64,000 nucleotides of DNA from an uncultured Paracoccaceae bacterium (lineage in GTDB: Bacteria; Pseudomonadota; Alphaproteobacteria; Rhodobacterales; Rhodobacteraceae): the NCBI GenBank assembly GCA_937916485.1, contig CALFSV010000411.1, positions 4,624 to 68,623 on the forward strand, in the 5' to 3' direction. The notes under the pieces were generated by a model. That model had not been told where the DNA came from. It saw only the letters and a program-made list of their open reading frames with translations, and ran no database searches. Below, in pieces: positions 9,722 through 19,410 of this stretch (positions are counted from its first letter, which is position 1; the number at the start of each line of letters is the position of its first letter). Position numbers and translations under genes: made by a program.

Positions 9722-11030
9722 CTCTTCCAGCTCTTATATAGATCATGGGGTTCACAGCTTGACCGCCGACGCGGACCTCGTAGTGAAGGTGCGGGCCGGT
9801 AGACCGTCCAGAGTTCCCCATATCACCGATCCGCTCGCCGCGCGAGACCCTTTGACCAACCGTGACCCGTATGGCGTTCAAATGCGCGTATCGCGTTTCG
9901 ATCCCGAACTCATGCTGGATCTTGATCAAGCGGCCATAGCCTGATGACCAGCCCGCCTCGGTCACGACACCGTCCGCAGTGGCATAGACAGGGGTGCCGA
10001 TGGGCGCGGCAAAGTCAGTTCCCGCGTGCATCCGGCCCCAGCGCTGGCCGAATCCCGATGTAAATCGGAAATCCGAGCGGACCGGAATATCGAATGGCGC
10101 GCGTTCGGCAGCGATTCGGTAAAGGTTGATCCGGTCCATGGCATCGAGGATCGAATTGGCCCGCAAAGAATCCGGGTCCGGCTCTCCGCCCATCGTGGAG
10201 AAGGAGAGGGGCGTCAGCGGGCCGCCCATCCCGGAATAACCGCGGCGCACCTGATTAAGCAGGTTTTCGGGGTCCATCCCTGCGGCGCGAAACATGTTGT
10301 CGAGCGGCTCTACCGAGACCAGCATCGCCTCTTCGAGCTTGCGGAAAATGGCGTCGTTGCGGTCCGCCATAAGACGGATCTCCAACTCGAGGTCCTCAGC
10401 ACGGTCGAGGGCATATTGGGCGTCAGCCGCAATCAGGTCACGCTGGTCAGCCGTATCGGCCAGAGCATCCGACAGCACGTCGACGGTCCCAACAAGGTCC
10501 TGTGTCAACACGCCACCGGCCACTCCGTCTGACCCATCGTTCAGGCTGGCCTCAAGCGCAAGGTACTGATCCCGGGCGGCTTCCCGTTCAACCATGGTCC
10601 GGCGGAGCGTGGCCTGCACGACCTCGAGCCCCGTCTCAAGCTCGCGGCGGCGGTCCTCGGAGGCCAGAAGCTCGGTCTGCATCACGGAAATCTGCTCGAG
10701 CGCAGAGCTGAAGCGGTTCTGCGCGGCTGCGGCCTCGGCAGCACGCATGTCACGCTCGGACGACAGGGCGTTCAGCCGCTCTTCGTAGACCATCTTGTCG
10801 CGTTGGGCCTGCGCACGGAAGTTACCGGCGCCGATGGAGTCCATCAAAAGGATCGCCGTGGCGATGATCGTCCAACCAACGATGACGGTGCTGCCCGACC
10901 ATATCAAAAGCTGGGTTCCGGACTTTAGCCGGATAAAGCGTGTTTCGGTTTCCGATCTCAGGAACAGGCGCTTTTCAGGAAAGCGCCGCTCCAGCATGTC
11001 GTGCACGTATTTAGCTGCCCGCGATCTCAC
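9711..11030 (-). CDS. Membrane-anchored M23 (LytM) peptidoglycan endopeptidase
   Basis: About 439 residues from the GTG chosen here: a short cytoplasmic segment, one membrane helix (IWSGSTVIVGWTIIATAILL region), a long coiled coil, and a C-terminal LytM domain. Zinc and catalytic residues are seen in HAGTDFAAP (H-x3-D) and HLHYEV (HxH). The start is uncertain: the frame runs back to a TTG at 11117, the GTG at 11030 fits related proteins best, and an ATG at 10997 is also possible; none has an ideal RBS. The stop overlaps the bactofilin start by 11 bases, so the two form an operon for cross-wall or shape remodelling. Confidence 0.9.
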   Translation of the reverse strand: MRSRAAKYVHDMLERRFPEKRLFLRSETETRFIRLKSGTQLLIWSGSTVIVGWTIIATAILLMDSIGAGNFRAQAQRDKMVYEERLNALSSERDMRAAEAAAAQNRFSSALEQISVMQTELLASEDRRRELETGLEVVQATLRRTMVEREAARDQYLALEASLNDGSDGVAGGVLTQDLVGTVDVLSDALADTADQRDLIAADAQYALDRAEDLELEIRLMADRNDAIFRKLEEAMLVSVEPLDNMFRAAGMDPENLLNQVRRGYSGMGGPLTPLSFSTMGGEPDPDSLRANSILDAMDRINLYRIAAERAPFDIPVRSDFRFTSGFGQRWGRMHAGTDFAAPIGTPVYATADGVVTEAGWSSGYGRLIKIQHEFGIETRYAHLNAIRVTVGQRVSRGERIGDMGNSGRSTGPHLHYEVRVGGQAVNPMIYIRAGRDVF

Positions 11031-11186
11031 TGGCGATGACCCATTGTTGTCCCCCTTGGTATGGTCAGGTCTCGCGTCCCGCCTGGCCACTGGAAGGGGA
11101 TACAAAGACACTGGCAAACACGCAACAATTCATCGCAAATACCAGATAAATCAGAGATTTTCCAGCCAAAATCGGCAAGATCCCGC

Positions 11187-12050
11187 CTAGTTCCCCGCAG
11201 ATCCGCCGACTGAAACAGGCAGCGGGTCCCAGCCGGCCGCTTCGGCATCCTCTGAAAGGGGCCAATAGAAATCCGGGGCAAGACCGGCCTCGGCCCGCTT
11301 TTCCTCGTTGAACGGCGGCTTCAGAGGGGCGTGAAAATAGCGCCGGACAAGCCTGTGAAATGTCTCGGTCGGATCAAGATTTTCGCGCCCACAAAGGAAG
11401 TTGAACCATTTTGAGCCATAGGCGACATGATGCACTTCTTCGGCATAAATCGTCTTGAGAGCCGCGACTGCCTGCGTCTCGTCATGCTTTTCGAAGATCG
11501 CGATCATGCCGGGGGTGACATCAAGGCCCCGGGCCTCGAGTACCATTGGCACGACGGCAAGGCGGGCAAGGATGTCGCCGGTCGTGTCCTCTGCCGCCCG
11601 CCACATGCCTGCATGGGCGGGCAATGCGCCATAATGGCTGCCAAGCGCCTCAAGGCAGTCGCACATCAGGTTGAAATGCTTGGACTCTTCGTCTGCCGCC
11701 TTGACCCAGTCGTCGTAGTAGCCAATGGGAAAGGGGATGTGAACGAACCGGGCGATGATGTCCCAGTGTAGGTCGACGGCATTCAATTCGATATGGGCCA
11801 CGGCATGCAGAAGGGCGATGCGGCCTGCTGGGCTGCCCGGTTTGCGCTTTGGCATGTCGCGGGGGGCCAGAAGGTCAGGCGATGTGGGGCGCGCAGGTTT
11901 GTCGGGGGGCGATGCCGTCCCGATGGCAATCGGCGTGCCGGCCAGCCGTGCCTCGCGCCAGCGGGCGGCATGCGCCCGCGACAGGGCGGTCTTGGTCCTG
12001 CCATCCGCCGTGCAGAGCACTTCGGTCGCCATTTGGGTAAGGGTCTGCAT
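11187..12050 (-). CDS. DUF455 family ferritin-like (probable di-iron) protein
   Basis: A 287-residue protein of the DUF455/COG2833 family. The helical core carries spaced acid and histidine residues expected of a di-iron site: HIELNAVDLH, DEESKHF, LEARGLD and EEVHH. Related proteins resemble tRNA-modifying or oxygen-dependent ferritin-like hydroxylases, but the substrate is unknown. The N-terminal 70 residues are Ala/Pro-rich and less conserved. Two hairpin repeats lie between its start and the upstream peroxiredoxin gene. Confidence 0.85.
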   Translation of the reverse strand: MQTLTQMATEVLCTADGRTKTALSRAHAARWREARLAGTPIAIGTASPPDKPARPTSPDLLAPRDMPKRKPGSPAGRIALLHAVAHIELNAVDLHWDIIARFVHIPFPIGYYDDWVKAADEESKHFNLMCDCLEALGSHYGALPAHAGMWRAAEDTTGDILARLAVVPMVLEARGLDVTPGMIAIFEKHDETQAVAALKTIYAEEVHHVAYGSKWFNFLCGRENLDPTETFHRLVRRYFHAPLKPPFNEEKRAEAGLAPDFYWPLSEDAEAAGWDPLPVSVGGSAGN

Positions 12051-12063
12051 GAAACTGTCCGGA

Positions 12064-12087
12064 TGGTGGGTCTGGACCCACCTTACC
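12064..12087. repeat. REP-like hairpin repeat, copy 1
   Basis: GGTGGGTC-TG-GACCCACC (12065-12082) is a perfect 8-bp inverted repeat followed by TTACCGG. Copy 2 lies about 56 bases further on with the same core and the same TTACC tail. Confidence 0.6.
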
Positions 12088-12119
12088 GGGCGGGCAGGGT
12101 CAGGGCAAACCGGGGTGCA

Positions 12120-12145
12120 GATGGGTTGGGACCCATCTTACCCGG
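12120..12145. repeat. REP-like hairpin repeat, copy 2
   Basis: ATGGGT-TGGG-ACCCAT (12121-12136) followed by CTTACCCGG. The half-sites, orientation and tail match copy 1, so this looks like a tandem pair of a dispersed intergenic element rather than two unrelated hairpins. It may also act as a processing or termination site between bcp and the DUF455 gene. Confidence 0.55.
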
Positions 12146-12161
12146 CCCGTCCCGCGCATGG

Positions 12162-12635
12162 TCAGAGCGCCTTGACCGCCTCAAGCACGGCTTCGGCATG
12201 GCCAGGCACTTTGACCTTGCGCCAGACTTGCGCGATCTTGCCGTCCGGACCGATCAGAAAGGTCGCCCGCTCGATCCCGAAGTAGGTCTTGCCGTACATG
12301 CTTTTTTCGACCCAGACGCCATACCGTTCGCAGACATCGCCTTCTTCATCTGACAAGAGGGCGATCTTGAGCCCGTATTTGTCGCGGAACTTGTCGTGCT
12401 TTTTTACCGGGTCTTTTGAAACACCAAGGATCGTCGCCCCGGCACTGGCAAAATCCTCGACCATGTCGGTGAACGACTGGGCTTCTTTGGTGCAGCCGGG
12501 GGTGTCGTCCTTGGGGTAGAAGTAAAGGACCACCGACTTGCCGGCCAGATCGGACAATGACACGGTGTCGCCCCCATCGCGGGGCAGGCTGACGGAGGGG
12601 GCGGTGTCGCCGGGCTGGAGGGTCGCAGAGGTCAT
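12162..12635 (-). CDS. bcp: Thioredoxin-dependent peroxiredoxin Q (BCP)
   Basis: A 157-residue thiol peroxidase that reduces hydrogen and organic peroxides. The peroxidatic cysteine is Cys48 in TPGCTKEA. The residue five positions later, often the resolving cysteine in this family, is Gln53; a second cysteine (GDVCERYG) lies further on. The enzyme is therefore a 1-Cys type or uses another resolving thiol. The start at 12635 is set by AAAGGAAC upstream, although the frame is open for 44 more codons. It is divergent from the DUF3971 gene. Confidence 0.94.
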   Translation of the reverse strand: MTSATLQPGDTAPSVSLPRDGGDTVSLSDLAGKSVVLYFYPKDDTPGCTKEAQSFTDMVEDFASAGATILGVSKDPVKKHDKFRDKYGLKIALLSDEEGDVCERYGVWVEKSMYGKTYFGIERATFLIGPDGKIAQVWRKVKVPGHAEAVLEAVKAL

Positions 12636-12728
12636 GGGGATGTTCCTTTGGTGCTGTGCCGGTATGAGGTTTCGTTCTAGGCTGGTTTTGGCAGGAATAA
12701 AGGGCCGGGAGCCGATATTCGACAGAAG

Positions 12729-15700
12729 ATGACGAAGCAGACCGATCAGGACCCGACCGACCCGCAAGGGCCGGACCCGGCAGCCTTGGGTTCCACCCTG
12801 GCCGAAACCTTGCGCCCTTCAAAGGGTCAGGGCAGGGCAGGGCCGTCCGAAGCCCCGACCGGTCGGGGCGTGGGGTGGCATGCTTTGCGCAGCGTCGGCT
12901 TGATCGCCCTCGCACCGCTTGTCTTTGTGCTGCTGACCCCGTTCCTGATCATCGGTCAGGAGGTGACGGCACCGACCTGGATCAAGACGCTTGTCGAAGA
13001 ACAGGCCACCCGTGTCTTGAACGGGGGAAGCCTTCGCTTTGGCAGTATCACCGTCGAGGTGGGCCGCGATCTACATCCCCTTGTCCGCATGACAGGGACG
13101 GTTCTGGCCGATGCCGAGGGGGTCGTCATGGCGCGCGTGCCTGCGATTGCAGTGCAGTTGTCGCCCCGGGGACTGCTCTTGCGCCGCGAGGTTCTGCCGC
13201 AACGGATCACCCTGACCGGGGCCCAGATCACCCTGCGCCGGTCCAAGGATGGCTCTGTCGCCCTCGCATTCGAGGCGGCGGCACCGGCCGCCCAGGAGGC
13301 GGCAAGCCCCGCTGCGCTGTTGGCGCAGTTAGGGGCCACGTTCAATCGCCCTGTTCTGGAGGCGATGGAACGTGTCCGCGCCGAAGGGCTGGTCGTCAAC
13401 TATGACGACGCCCGGGCGGGCAGGGCCTGGACGGTCGACGGTGGGACGCTTGAACTGAACCTTGATGCCGAAGAACTGCACCTGTCAGGGGCGCTGGCCT
13501 TGCTGTCAGGCCGCGCTTTCATCACCACGATCGACCTTGACCTGCTCAGCGACCGCGAAACTGGCGAGACGGATGTGAATGTCGCCATTCAGGATGCGCT
13601 TGCCGCTGATATCGCCACCCAAAGCCCGGCGCTAAGCTGGCTTGGCCTTCTAGACGCCCAGCTGTCGGCCCAACTGACGGGTCGTATCGATGTGGGCGGG
13701 GTTGTCGGCCCGCTGCAAGCCGCCTTGCAGATTGGCGGCGGTGCCTTGCGCCCGACCCCGCAGGCAAGGCCGGTTGGCTTTGACGAAATGCAGGTGGCCC
13801 TGAGCTATGATCCCGCCGCAGGGCAGGTCGGGTTCGAGGATCTCCGTGTCGTCAGCGATTGGGGCACGATCGAGGGCGACGGGCAGGCCTATATGCGCGA
13901 GATCACTGAAGGCTGGCCGGGTGCGCTTTTGGGGCAGTTCAACCTGCACCGGATCGCCCTTGATCCGGCGGGCCTTTACGACGAACCGGTGACCCTGTCC
14001 GAAGCCAGCGCCGAGTTTCGTCTGCGTCTGGATCCGTTTGCCGTCGACATCGGCGTTATCAGCGTCACCGACACGGATACAGAAGGGCAGCAGTCCCGCC
14101 TTGAAGCGTCGGGCCGGATCGGCGCCAGTGACGAAGGGTGGGAGGTCGCCCTGGATGCCGGGCTCGACCGGATGTCGATGACCCGGCTCATGGTGCTCTG
14201 GCCGCGCAGTTTCCGGCCGGGCATGCGGCAATGGCTCGAAACCAACATCCCTCGGGCCACCTTGCTCGGCACATCGGCGGGGCTTCGTTTCGGACCGCAA
14301 CATGATGGTCGGGTCTGGGCGTTGAACCTGCGGTTCGAGGATACGGTGGCAACGGTCCTGCAAAGTCTGCCGTCCTTGCAAGGGGTGTCCGGTATGCTGG
14401 CGATCCAGGACAACAGCCTCACGGTGTCGCTGGACACCGGACGGATACCGGCCCCCCTTGGTGGCATGGCGGACCTGACCGGATCGACTTTTATCGTGCC
14501 CGACATCACCGTCGATCGCGCCCCGTCGATTGTCCACCTCAAAACCCAAAGCACGATCACGGCGGTCCTTTCGTTGTTGGACCTGCCGCCGTTTTCCTTT
14601 CTGACCCGCGCCGGCCGGCCTGTCACCCTCGCTCAGGGCTGGGCCGAGGGAGAGGGCGACATCCGCCTGCGCCTGGGCGACCGGGTCCCAGGCGAACAGC
14701 CTGCCTTTGACGTGCGCGCGCGGCTAACGGACGTCCGCAGCGAGGTCCTGGTGCCCGGCCGGGTGTTGGCGGGCGCCGAACTCCAGGTTGTGGCCGATAA
14801 CATCGGGATGAGTGTGGCCGGGGCGATACGGCTGGGCCGGGTGCCCGGCACGGCGACATGGAGCACGATTTTTGGCCCCGAAGGCGAAGGCCGCTCTCAG
14901 GTCGAAGGGACGGTTGAGCTGTCCGAACAGTTCATCGATGAATTCGGGATCGGCCTGCCGACCGGGGCTGTCCGTGGGGCAGGACAGGGGGCGTTTCGCC
15001 TGGACTTTGGCCCGGACGGCCCACCTGTCTTTAGCATGACATCGGACCTGACCGGCCTGCGCCTATCGCTGCCCGCGGTTGGCTGGGGCAAGAGCGAGGG
15101 GGGCACTGGCAGCTTCTCTATCACCGGCCAATTGGGCGATGTGCCCACAGTGGACGAGGTCCAGCTTGACGCGGCAGGGTTGCAAACGACGGGCTTTATC
15201 CGCCTGAACAGCGATGGCGGGCTGAACCGGGCCGTTTTTAACCGCGTCCGTCTGGGCGGCTGGCTGGACAGCCCCGTGGTTCTGGTGAGGCGCGGCAGTG
15301 GACGCCCAGTTGAGGTGCAGCTGGGTGGCGGGACGCTGGACCTGAGCCGAGCCGATTTCGGCGGCAGCGACGGTGGCGAGAGTGGCCCGATGCAAATCAA
15401 CCTTGACCGGTTGCAGGTCACCGAAGGGATCGCTCTGACCGGTTTTCAAGGGACCTTTTCCGGTGCTGGCGGCTTTCAGGGGAACTTTACCGCGCAGGTC
15501 AACGATGGGGCCGCTGTTAATGGGACTGTCGCCCCCGGCGGCTCAGGCACTGCGGTGCGGGTCCAGAGCAATGCGGCGGGCGAGGTTCTGGCCTCGGCCG
15601 GGTTCCTTGAAAATGCGCGGGGCGGGACGATGGACCTGTCGCTGACCCCGACGACGGGCGAAGGCAGCTATGACGGTACGTTACGGATCAGCAGCTTGCG

Positions 15701-16121
15701 AGTGCGCGACGCACCTGCCCTTGCCCAGTTGATCGACGCGATCTCGGTGGTCGGCCTGTTGCAGCAGCTTGACGGGCAGGGGCTGTCATTCAACCAGGTG
15801 GATGCAGCCTTCCGCATTGATCCCGACCGGATCACCGTTTCCCAATCCAGCGCGGTAGGACCGGGGCTTGGAATTTCGATGGACGGTGTCTACACGCAGG
15901 CGACCCGGCAGATGGACTTTCGGGGCGTGATCTCGCCACTTTATCTGATCAACGGGGTGGGTTCGGTTCTGACACAAAGGGGTGAGGGCTTGTTCGGCTT
16001 CAATTACACGCTGCGAGGGCCGATCGGGACGCCTCAGGTCGGGGTCAATCCCCTGTCGATTCTGACCCCGGGCATGTTCCGCGAAATCTTCCGGGGACAG
16101 CCCCCGGTTCAGAACCAGTAG
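12729..16121 (+). CDS. Giant AsmA-like/DUF3971 envelope protein (YhdP/TamB-like)
   Basis: A 1130-residue protein with a cytoplasmic Pro/Ala-rich N-terminus, one membrane helix (about 56-80) and a very long periplasmic region of beta-rich repeats with DUF3971 in the middle and an AsmA-like C-terminal domain (about 960-1110). Members of the AsmA/YhdP/TamB group form hydrophobic grooves thought to carry phospholipid between inner and outer membranes. That role here is inferred from fold and length. queA follows after 22 bases with a strong RBS, so both are probably on one transcript. Confidence 0.88.
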   Translation: MTKQTDQDPTDPQGPDPAALGSTLAETLRPSKGQGRAGPSEAPTGRGVGWHALRSVGLIALAPLVFVLLTPFLIIGQEVTAPTWIKTLVEEQATRVLNGGSLRFGSITVEVGRDLHPLVRMTGTVLADAEGVVMARVPAIAVQLSPRGLLLRREVLPQRITLTGAQITLRRSKDGSVALAFEAAAPAAQEAASPAALLAQLGATFNRPVLEAMERVRAEGLVVNYDDARAGRAWTVDGGTLELNLDAEELHLSGALALLSGRAFITTIDLDLLSDRETGETDVNVAIQDALAADIATQSPALSWLGLLDAQLSAQLTGRIDVGGVVGPLQAALQIGGGALRPTPQARPVGFDEMQVALSYDPAAGQVGFEDLRVVSDWGTIEGDGQAYMREITEGWPGALLGQFNLHRIALDPAGLYDEPVTLSEASAEFRLRLDPFAVDIGVISVTDTDTEGQQSRLEASGRIGASDEGWEVALDAGLDRMSMTRLMVLWPRSFRPGMRQWLETNIPRATLLGTSAGLRFGPQHDGRVWALNLRFEDTVATVLQSLPSLQGVSGMLAIQDNSLTVSLDTGRIPAPLGGMADLTGSTFIVPDITVDRAPSIVHLKTQSTITAVLSLLDLPPFSFLTRAGRPVTLAQGWAEGEGDIRLRLGDRVPGEQPAFDVRARLTDVRSEVLVPGRVLAGAELQVVADNIGMSVAGAIRLGRVPGTATWSTIFGPEGEGRSQVEGTVELSEQFIDEFGIGLPTGAVRGAGQGAFRLDFGPDGPPVFSMTSDLTGLRLSLPAVGWGKSEGGTGSFSITGQLGDVPTVDEVQLDAAGLQTTGFIRLNSDGGLNRAVFNRVRLGGWLDSPVVLVRRGSGRPVEVQLGGGTLDLSRADFGGSDGGESGPMQINLDRLQVTEGIALTGFQGTFSGAGGFQGNFTAQVNDGAAVNGTVAPGGSGTAVRVQSNAAGEVLASAGFLENARGGTMDLSLTPTTGEGSYDGTLRISSLRVRDAPALAQLIDAISVVGLLQQLDGQGLSFNQVDAAFRIDPDRITVSQSSAVGPGLGISMDGVYTQATRQMDFRGVISPLYLINGVGSVLTQRGEGLFGFNYTLRGPIGTPQVGVNPLSILTPGMFREIFRGQPPVQNQ

Positions 16122-16143
16122 CACCCACTAAGGAGGCCCGATC

Positions 16144-17205
16144 GTGAAGCTGTCAGATTTCGACTTTGACCTGCCAGAAGAGCTGATTGCCGTCCGTCCG
16201 GCCCGACCACGGTCAAGCGCCCGCCTTCTGGTGGCGCAAGGGTCTGACATCCTTGACCGCAGAGTGACTGATCTGAGCGACTTTCTTTTGCCCGGCGACA
16301 GGCTGATCCTGAACGATACCAAGGTGATCCCGGCCCGCCTGTCGGGCCTGCGCCATCGTGGTGGGGCGGCTGGCGAAGGAACGGCCCGGATCGAAGCGAC
16401 CTTGCTTGAACCGCGGGCAGATGGCTGTTGGACGGCCCTGGTCAAGCCCCTGCGCAAATGGCGCGAAGGGGAAGAGGTCGTCTTTTCACCCCGCCTGTCC
16501 GCCCGCCTCGAAGGGGTTGAGGATACGCAGGCTCTTATCCGGTTCAACCTGCAGGGCGACGATTTCGACGCCGCCTTGGCCGAGGCTGGTGCAATGCCCC
16601 TGCCCCCCTATATCGCGGCGCGCCGTGCGGCTGATGAGGCCGACAAGACCGACTACCAGACACTTTGGGCTGCACGGCCCGGTGCGGTTGCGGCCCCCAC
16701 CGCGTCGCTTCATTTTGATGAAGTCGTTATGGCGGCCCTGGCCGAGCGAGGGGTGCAATTGACCCATGTCACCCTGCACGTGGGGGCCGGGACCTTTCTG
16801 CCGGTCAAAGTGGACGATGTCGCCGACCACGTGATGCATGCCGAATGGGGCGAGGTGACTGCCAAAGCCGCGGACGAGATCAACGCAACACGGGCCGCCG
16901 GCGGGCGGATCATCCCGGTTGGCACCACCGCCCTGCGCCTGATCGAAAGTGCGGCCACGTCAAAGGGAATGGCCCCCTGGGTGGGCGAGACGGATATCTT
17001 TATCACGCCGGGCTTTGAGTTTCAGGTGGCTGACGGACTTATGACCAACTTTCACCTGCCCAAGTCCACGCTGATGATGCTGGTATCGGCCACGATGGGG
17101 ACAGACCGGATCAAGGCCATCTACGCCCATGCGATTGCTCAGAAATACCGGTTCTTTTCCTATGGCGACGCCAGCCTCTTGCTTCCGGGGCGCGCGGATC
17201 GGTAG
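16144..17205 (+). CDS. queA: S-adenosylmethionine:tRNA ribosyltransferase-isomerase QueA
   Basis: A 353-residue enzyme that moves the ribosyl part of SAM onto preQ1 in tRNA to make epoxyqueuosine. Family signatures include [11 protein letters not shown] near the N-terminus, [12 protein letters not shown] in the middle and [16 protein letters not shown] near the C-terminus. The start is a GTG at 16144 with AAGGAGG seven bases upstream. The length is normal. Confidence 0.97.
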   Translation: MKLSDFDFDLPEELIAVRPARPRSSARLLVAQGSDILDRRVTDLSDFLLPGDRLILNDTKVIPARLSGLRHRGGAAGEGTARIEATLLEPRADGCWTALVKPLRKWREGEEVVFSPRLSARLEGVEDTQALIRFNLQGDDFDAALAEAGAMPLPPYIAARRAADEADKTDYQTLWAARPGAVAAPTASLHFDEVVMAALAERGVQLTHVTLHVGAGTFLPVKVDDVADHVMHAEWGEVTAKAADEINATRAAGGRIIPVGTTALRLIESAATSKGMAPWVGETDIFITPGFEFQVADGLMTNFHLPKSTLMMLVSATMGTDRIKAIYAHAIAQKYRFFSYGDASLLLPGRADR

Positions 17206-17330
17206 GCGGGGCTGCGCCGATGCGGCCGGCATGCGCCTTACAGACGCGACACAAACTGTCGTTTCATACCTAGATTCTTCAGCCCTCGGCAGCTAACTGG
17301 GCCAAGCAATCTGAGCGAAAGGTCCTCCCC

Positions 17331-18614
17331 ATGTTGCAGGTACTTCGCGGCTCATGGGCGCTTTTCCTGGGCATGTTCATGCTGATGATGGGCAATGGCC
17401 TGCAAGGCACGCTGCTGGGCGTGAGGGGAGAGTTGGAAGGCTTTTCCACCCTCGAGATGTCGATAATCATGTCGGCCTATTTCGCGGGTTTTCTGTTCGC
17501 CTCCCAATCCGTGCCCAATCTGTTGCGACGGGTCGGCCACGTCCGGGTGTTTGCCGCCCTCGGCTCTACCATATCGGCTGTGCTGATCCTTTATCCCGCG
17601 CTGGCCGAGCCTTGGGTCTGGACCATCGGGCGTGTCGTCATCGGGTATTGCTTTTGCGGCGTATATATCACTGCCGAAAGCTGGCTGAACGACGCCTCTT
17701 CCAACGAAAACCGGGGCAAGGCGCTGTCGCTTTACATGATCATGCAGATGGCCGGGATTGTGTCGGCCCAATACATTCTTGTCCTGGGCGATGTGTCCGG
17801 CTTTATCCTCTTTATCATCCCGTCGGTTCTGGTGTCGCTGGCCTTTGCGCCCATCCTGCTCAGCGTCAGTGCAACGCCAAAGTTCGAATCGACCAAGCCG
17901 CTAAGCATCCGTCGCCTCATCGATGCCTCGCCCCTGGCTTGTGTGGGCATGTTTCTGCTGGGGGGCGTTTTTGCCGCCCAGTTCGGGATGTCGGCGGTTT
18001 ATGGAACGCGGGTCGGGCTGACCGTTCCGCAGATTTCGGCCATGGTGTCGATCACCTATGTCACTGCGCTGTTTCTCCAGTATCCCATCGGCTGGCTTTC
18101 AGACCGGATGGACCGACGCATCCTGATCATCGCGATTGCCCTTGTCGGTGGGTTGGGGGCGATGGTGTCGTTCCTGATACCCGGAAATTTCGGGTTCATC
18201 CTGTTCAGCGCGGCTTTGGTTGGCGGCATGTCCAACCCACTTTATGCCCTGCTGATCGCCTACGCGAACGACTACCTCGACCGCGAGGATATGGCCGCAG
18301 CCTCGGGCGGGCTCTTGTTCATTAACGGGCTAGGGGCGATTGCTGGCCCGCTCTTGGTTGGTTGGGTGATGGACAGCTTTGGCGTCAACGGGTTCTGGGG
18401 GTTCATCGCGGTCCTGCTGCTGGGGCTGGCGGCATACGGTCTTTGGCGGATGACCCAGCGCAAGACCACGACCGCTGTCGAAGACCTCGTGTCCTACACG
18501 CCGATCACCGCCACTGCCTCACCGGTCATGGCGGTCGCCATGCAGGAGGTTTACCTCGAGACTGAAGCGGAAGCGGAAACGGACGAAGATGCGGTTGCCA
18601 CGGCAACAGAATAG
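17331..18614 (+). CDS. MFS permease, YcaD-like
   Basis: A 427-residue transporter with twelve predicted membrane helices and an acidic C-terminal tail rich in Glu and Ala. The N-terminal half (MGNGLQGTLLGVRGE) and the helix 4-5 region (ITAESWLNDAS) match the YcaD-like branch of the major facilitator superfamily. The substrate is not evident. The gene stands alone between queA and DUF924. Confidence 0.88.
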   Translation: MLQVLRGSWALFLGMFMLMMGNGLQGTLLGVRGELEGFSTLEMSIIMSAYFAGFLFASQSVPNLLRRVGHVRVFAALGSTISAVLILYPALAEPWVWTIGRVVIGYCFCGVYITAESWLNDASSNENRGKALSLYMIMQMAGIVSAQYILVLGDVSGFILFIIPSVLVSLAFAPILLSVSATPKFESTKPLSIRRLIDASPLACVGMFLLGGVFAAQFGMSAVYGTRVGLTVPQISAMVSITYVTALFLQYPIGWLSDRMDRRILIIAIALVGGLGAMVSFLIPGNFGFILFSAALVGGMSNPLYALLIAYANDYLDREDMAAASGGLLFINGLGAIAGPLLVGWVMDSFGVNGFWGFIAVLLLGLAAYGLWRMTQRKTTTAVEDLVSYTPITATASPVMAVAMQEVYLETEAEAETDEDAVATATE

Positions 18615-18699
18615 AACTCGGGGTCTTGAACGGGTTGTGCGAGTTTGAATGTTCTGTAACGTCCAAATGACAAAGAGCGGTCTCAAAGGGAGCGGTGGT

Positions 18700-19281
18700 G
18701 TGCGGACACCTGAGGAAGTTTTGGGGTTCTGGCTGGACGAAGTCGGAGAAAAAGGCTGGTATTCTGGTGCGCCGGAACTGGATCAGGAAGTCAGAGACCG
18801 GTTTCGAAAGACCTGGGATGGTGTGATGGAGGGGGCCTGCGGGCTTTGGCTGACCTACCCAACTGGATCATTGGCCTACGTCATCGTGGCGGACCAGTTT
18901 TCGCGCAACATGTTCAGGGGCACGGCAGCCGCTTTTGCCTCGGACAGGCTGGGGCGCGCTGCGGCCAAGGCCGCCATCGCGCGGGATTGGGATCTGCGGG
19001 TCGATGAACCAGCCCGACAATTCTTTTACATGCCGCTTGAGCATTCAGAGAATCTGATCGACCAGGATCGTGCCATGCGGCTTTTCACGTCTCGCATGCC
19101 TGACACGGGCCACGAGAACCTGCTGCACGCCAAGGTACACCGCCAGATCATCCGGCGCTTTGGCCGCTTTCCGTTCCGCAACGTGGCCCTTGGACGGCCC
19201 TCCACAGCGGTTGAGCAAGCCTGGCTTGACGCTGGCGGTTATGGGGCCGAGTTGCAGGCCATGCAGGCGCCGGCGATCTGA
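18700..19281 (+). CDS. DUF924 family protein
   Basis: A 193-residue helical (TPR-like) protein of the DUF924 family. The diagnostic ADQFSRNMFRGTA block and FFYMPLEHSE are present. The function is unknown. I place the start at the GTG of 18700, preceded by AAGGGAG, because family members begin with the RTPEEVLGFW segment; the frame also runs back to an ATG at 18649 that adds 17 uncharacteristic residues. Confidence 0.88.
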   Translation: MRTPEEVLGFWLDEVGEKGWYSGAPELDQEVRDRFRKTWDGVMEGACGLWLTYPTGSLAYVIVADQFSRNMFRGTAAAFASDRLGRAAAKAAIARDWDLRVDEPARQFFYMPLEHSENLIDQDRAMRLFTSRMPDTGHENLLHAKVHRQIIRRFGRFPFRNVALGRPSTAVEQAWLDAGGYGAELQAMQAPAI

Positions 19282-19410
19282 CTGGCGCCGGTCACGGCGG
19301 TCAAACGGGGATTGCATCAGGTTGATACCTGCCATGCGCTTGCCCCGTCTGGCCCCGCATCCGGAATTGGTTTAACGTCAAACTAATTCGAACATGCGGA
19401 GGAGACAGAC

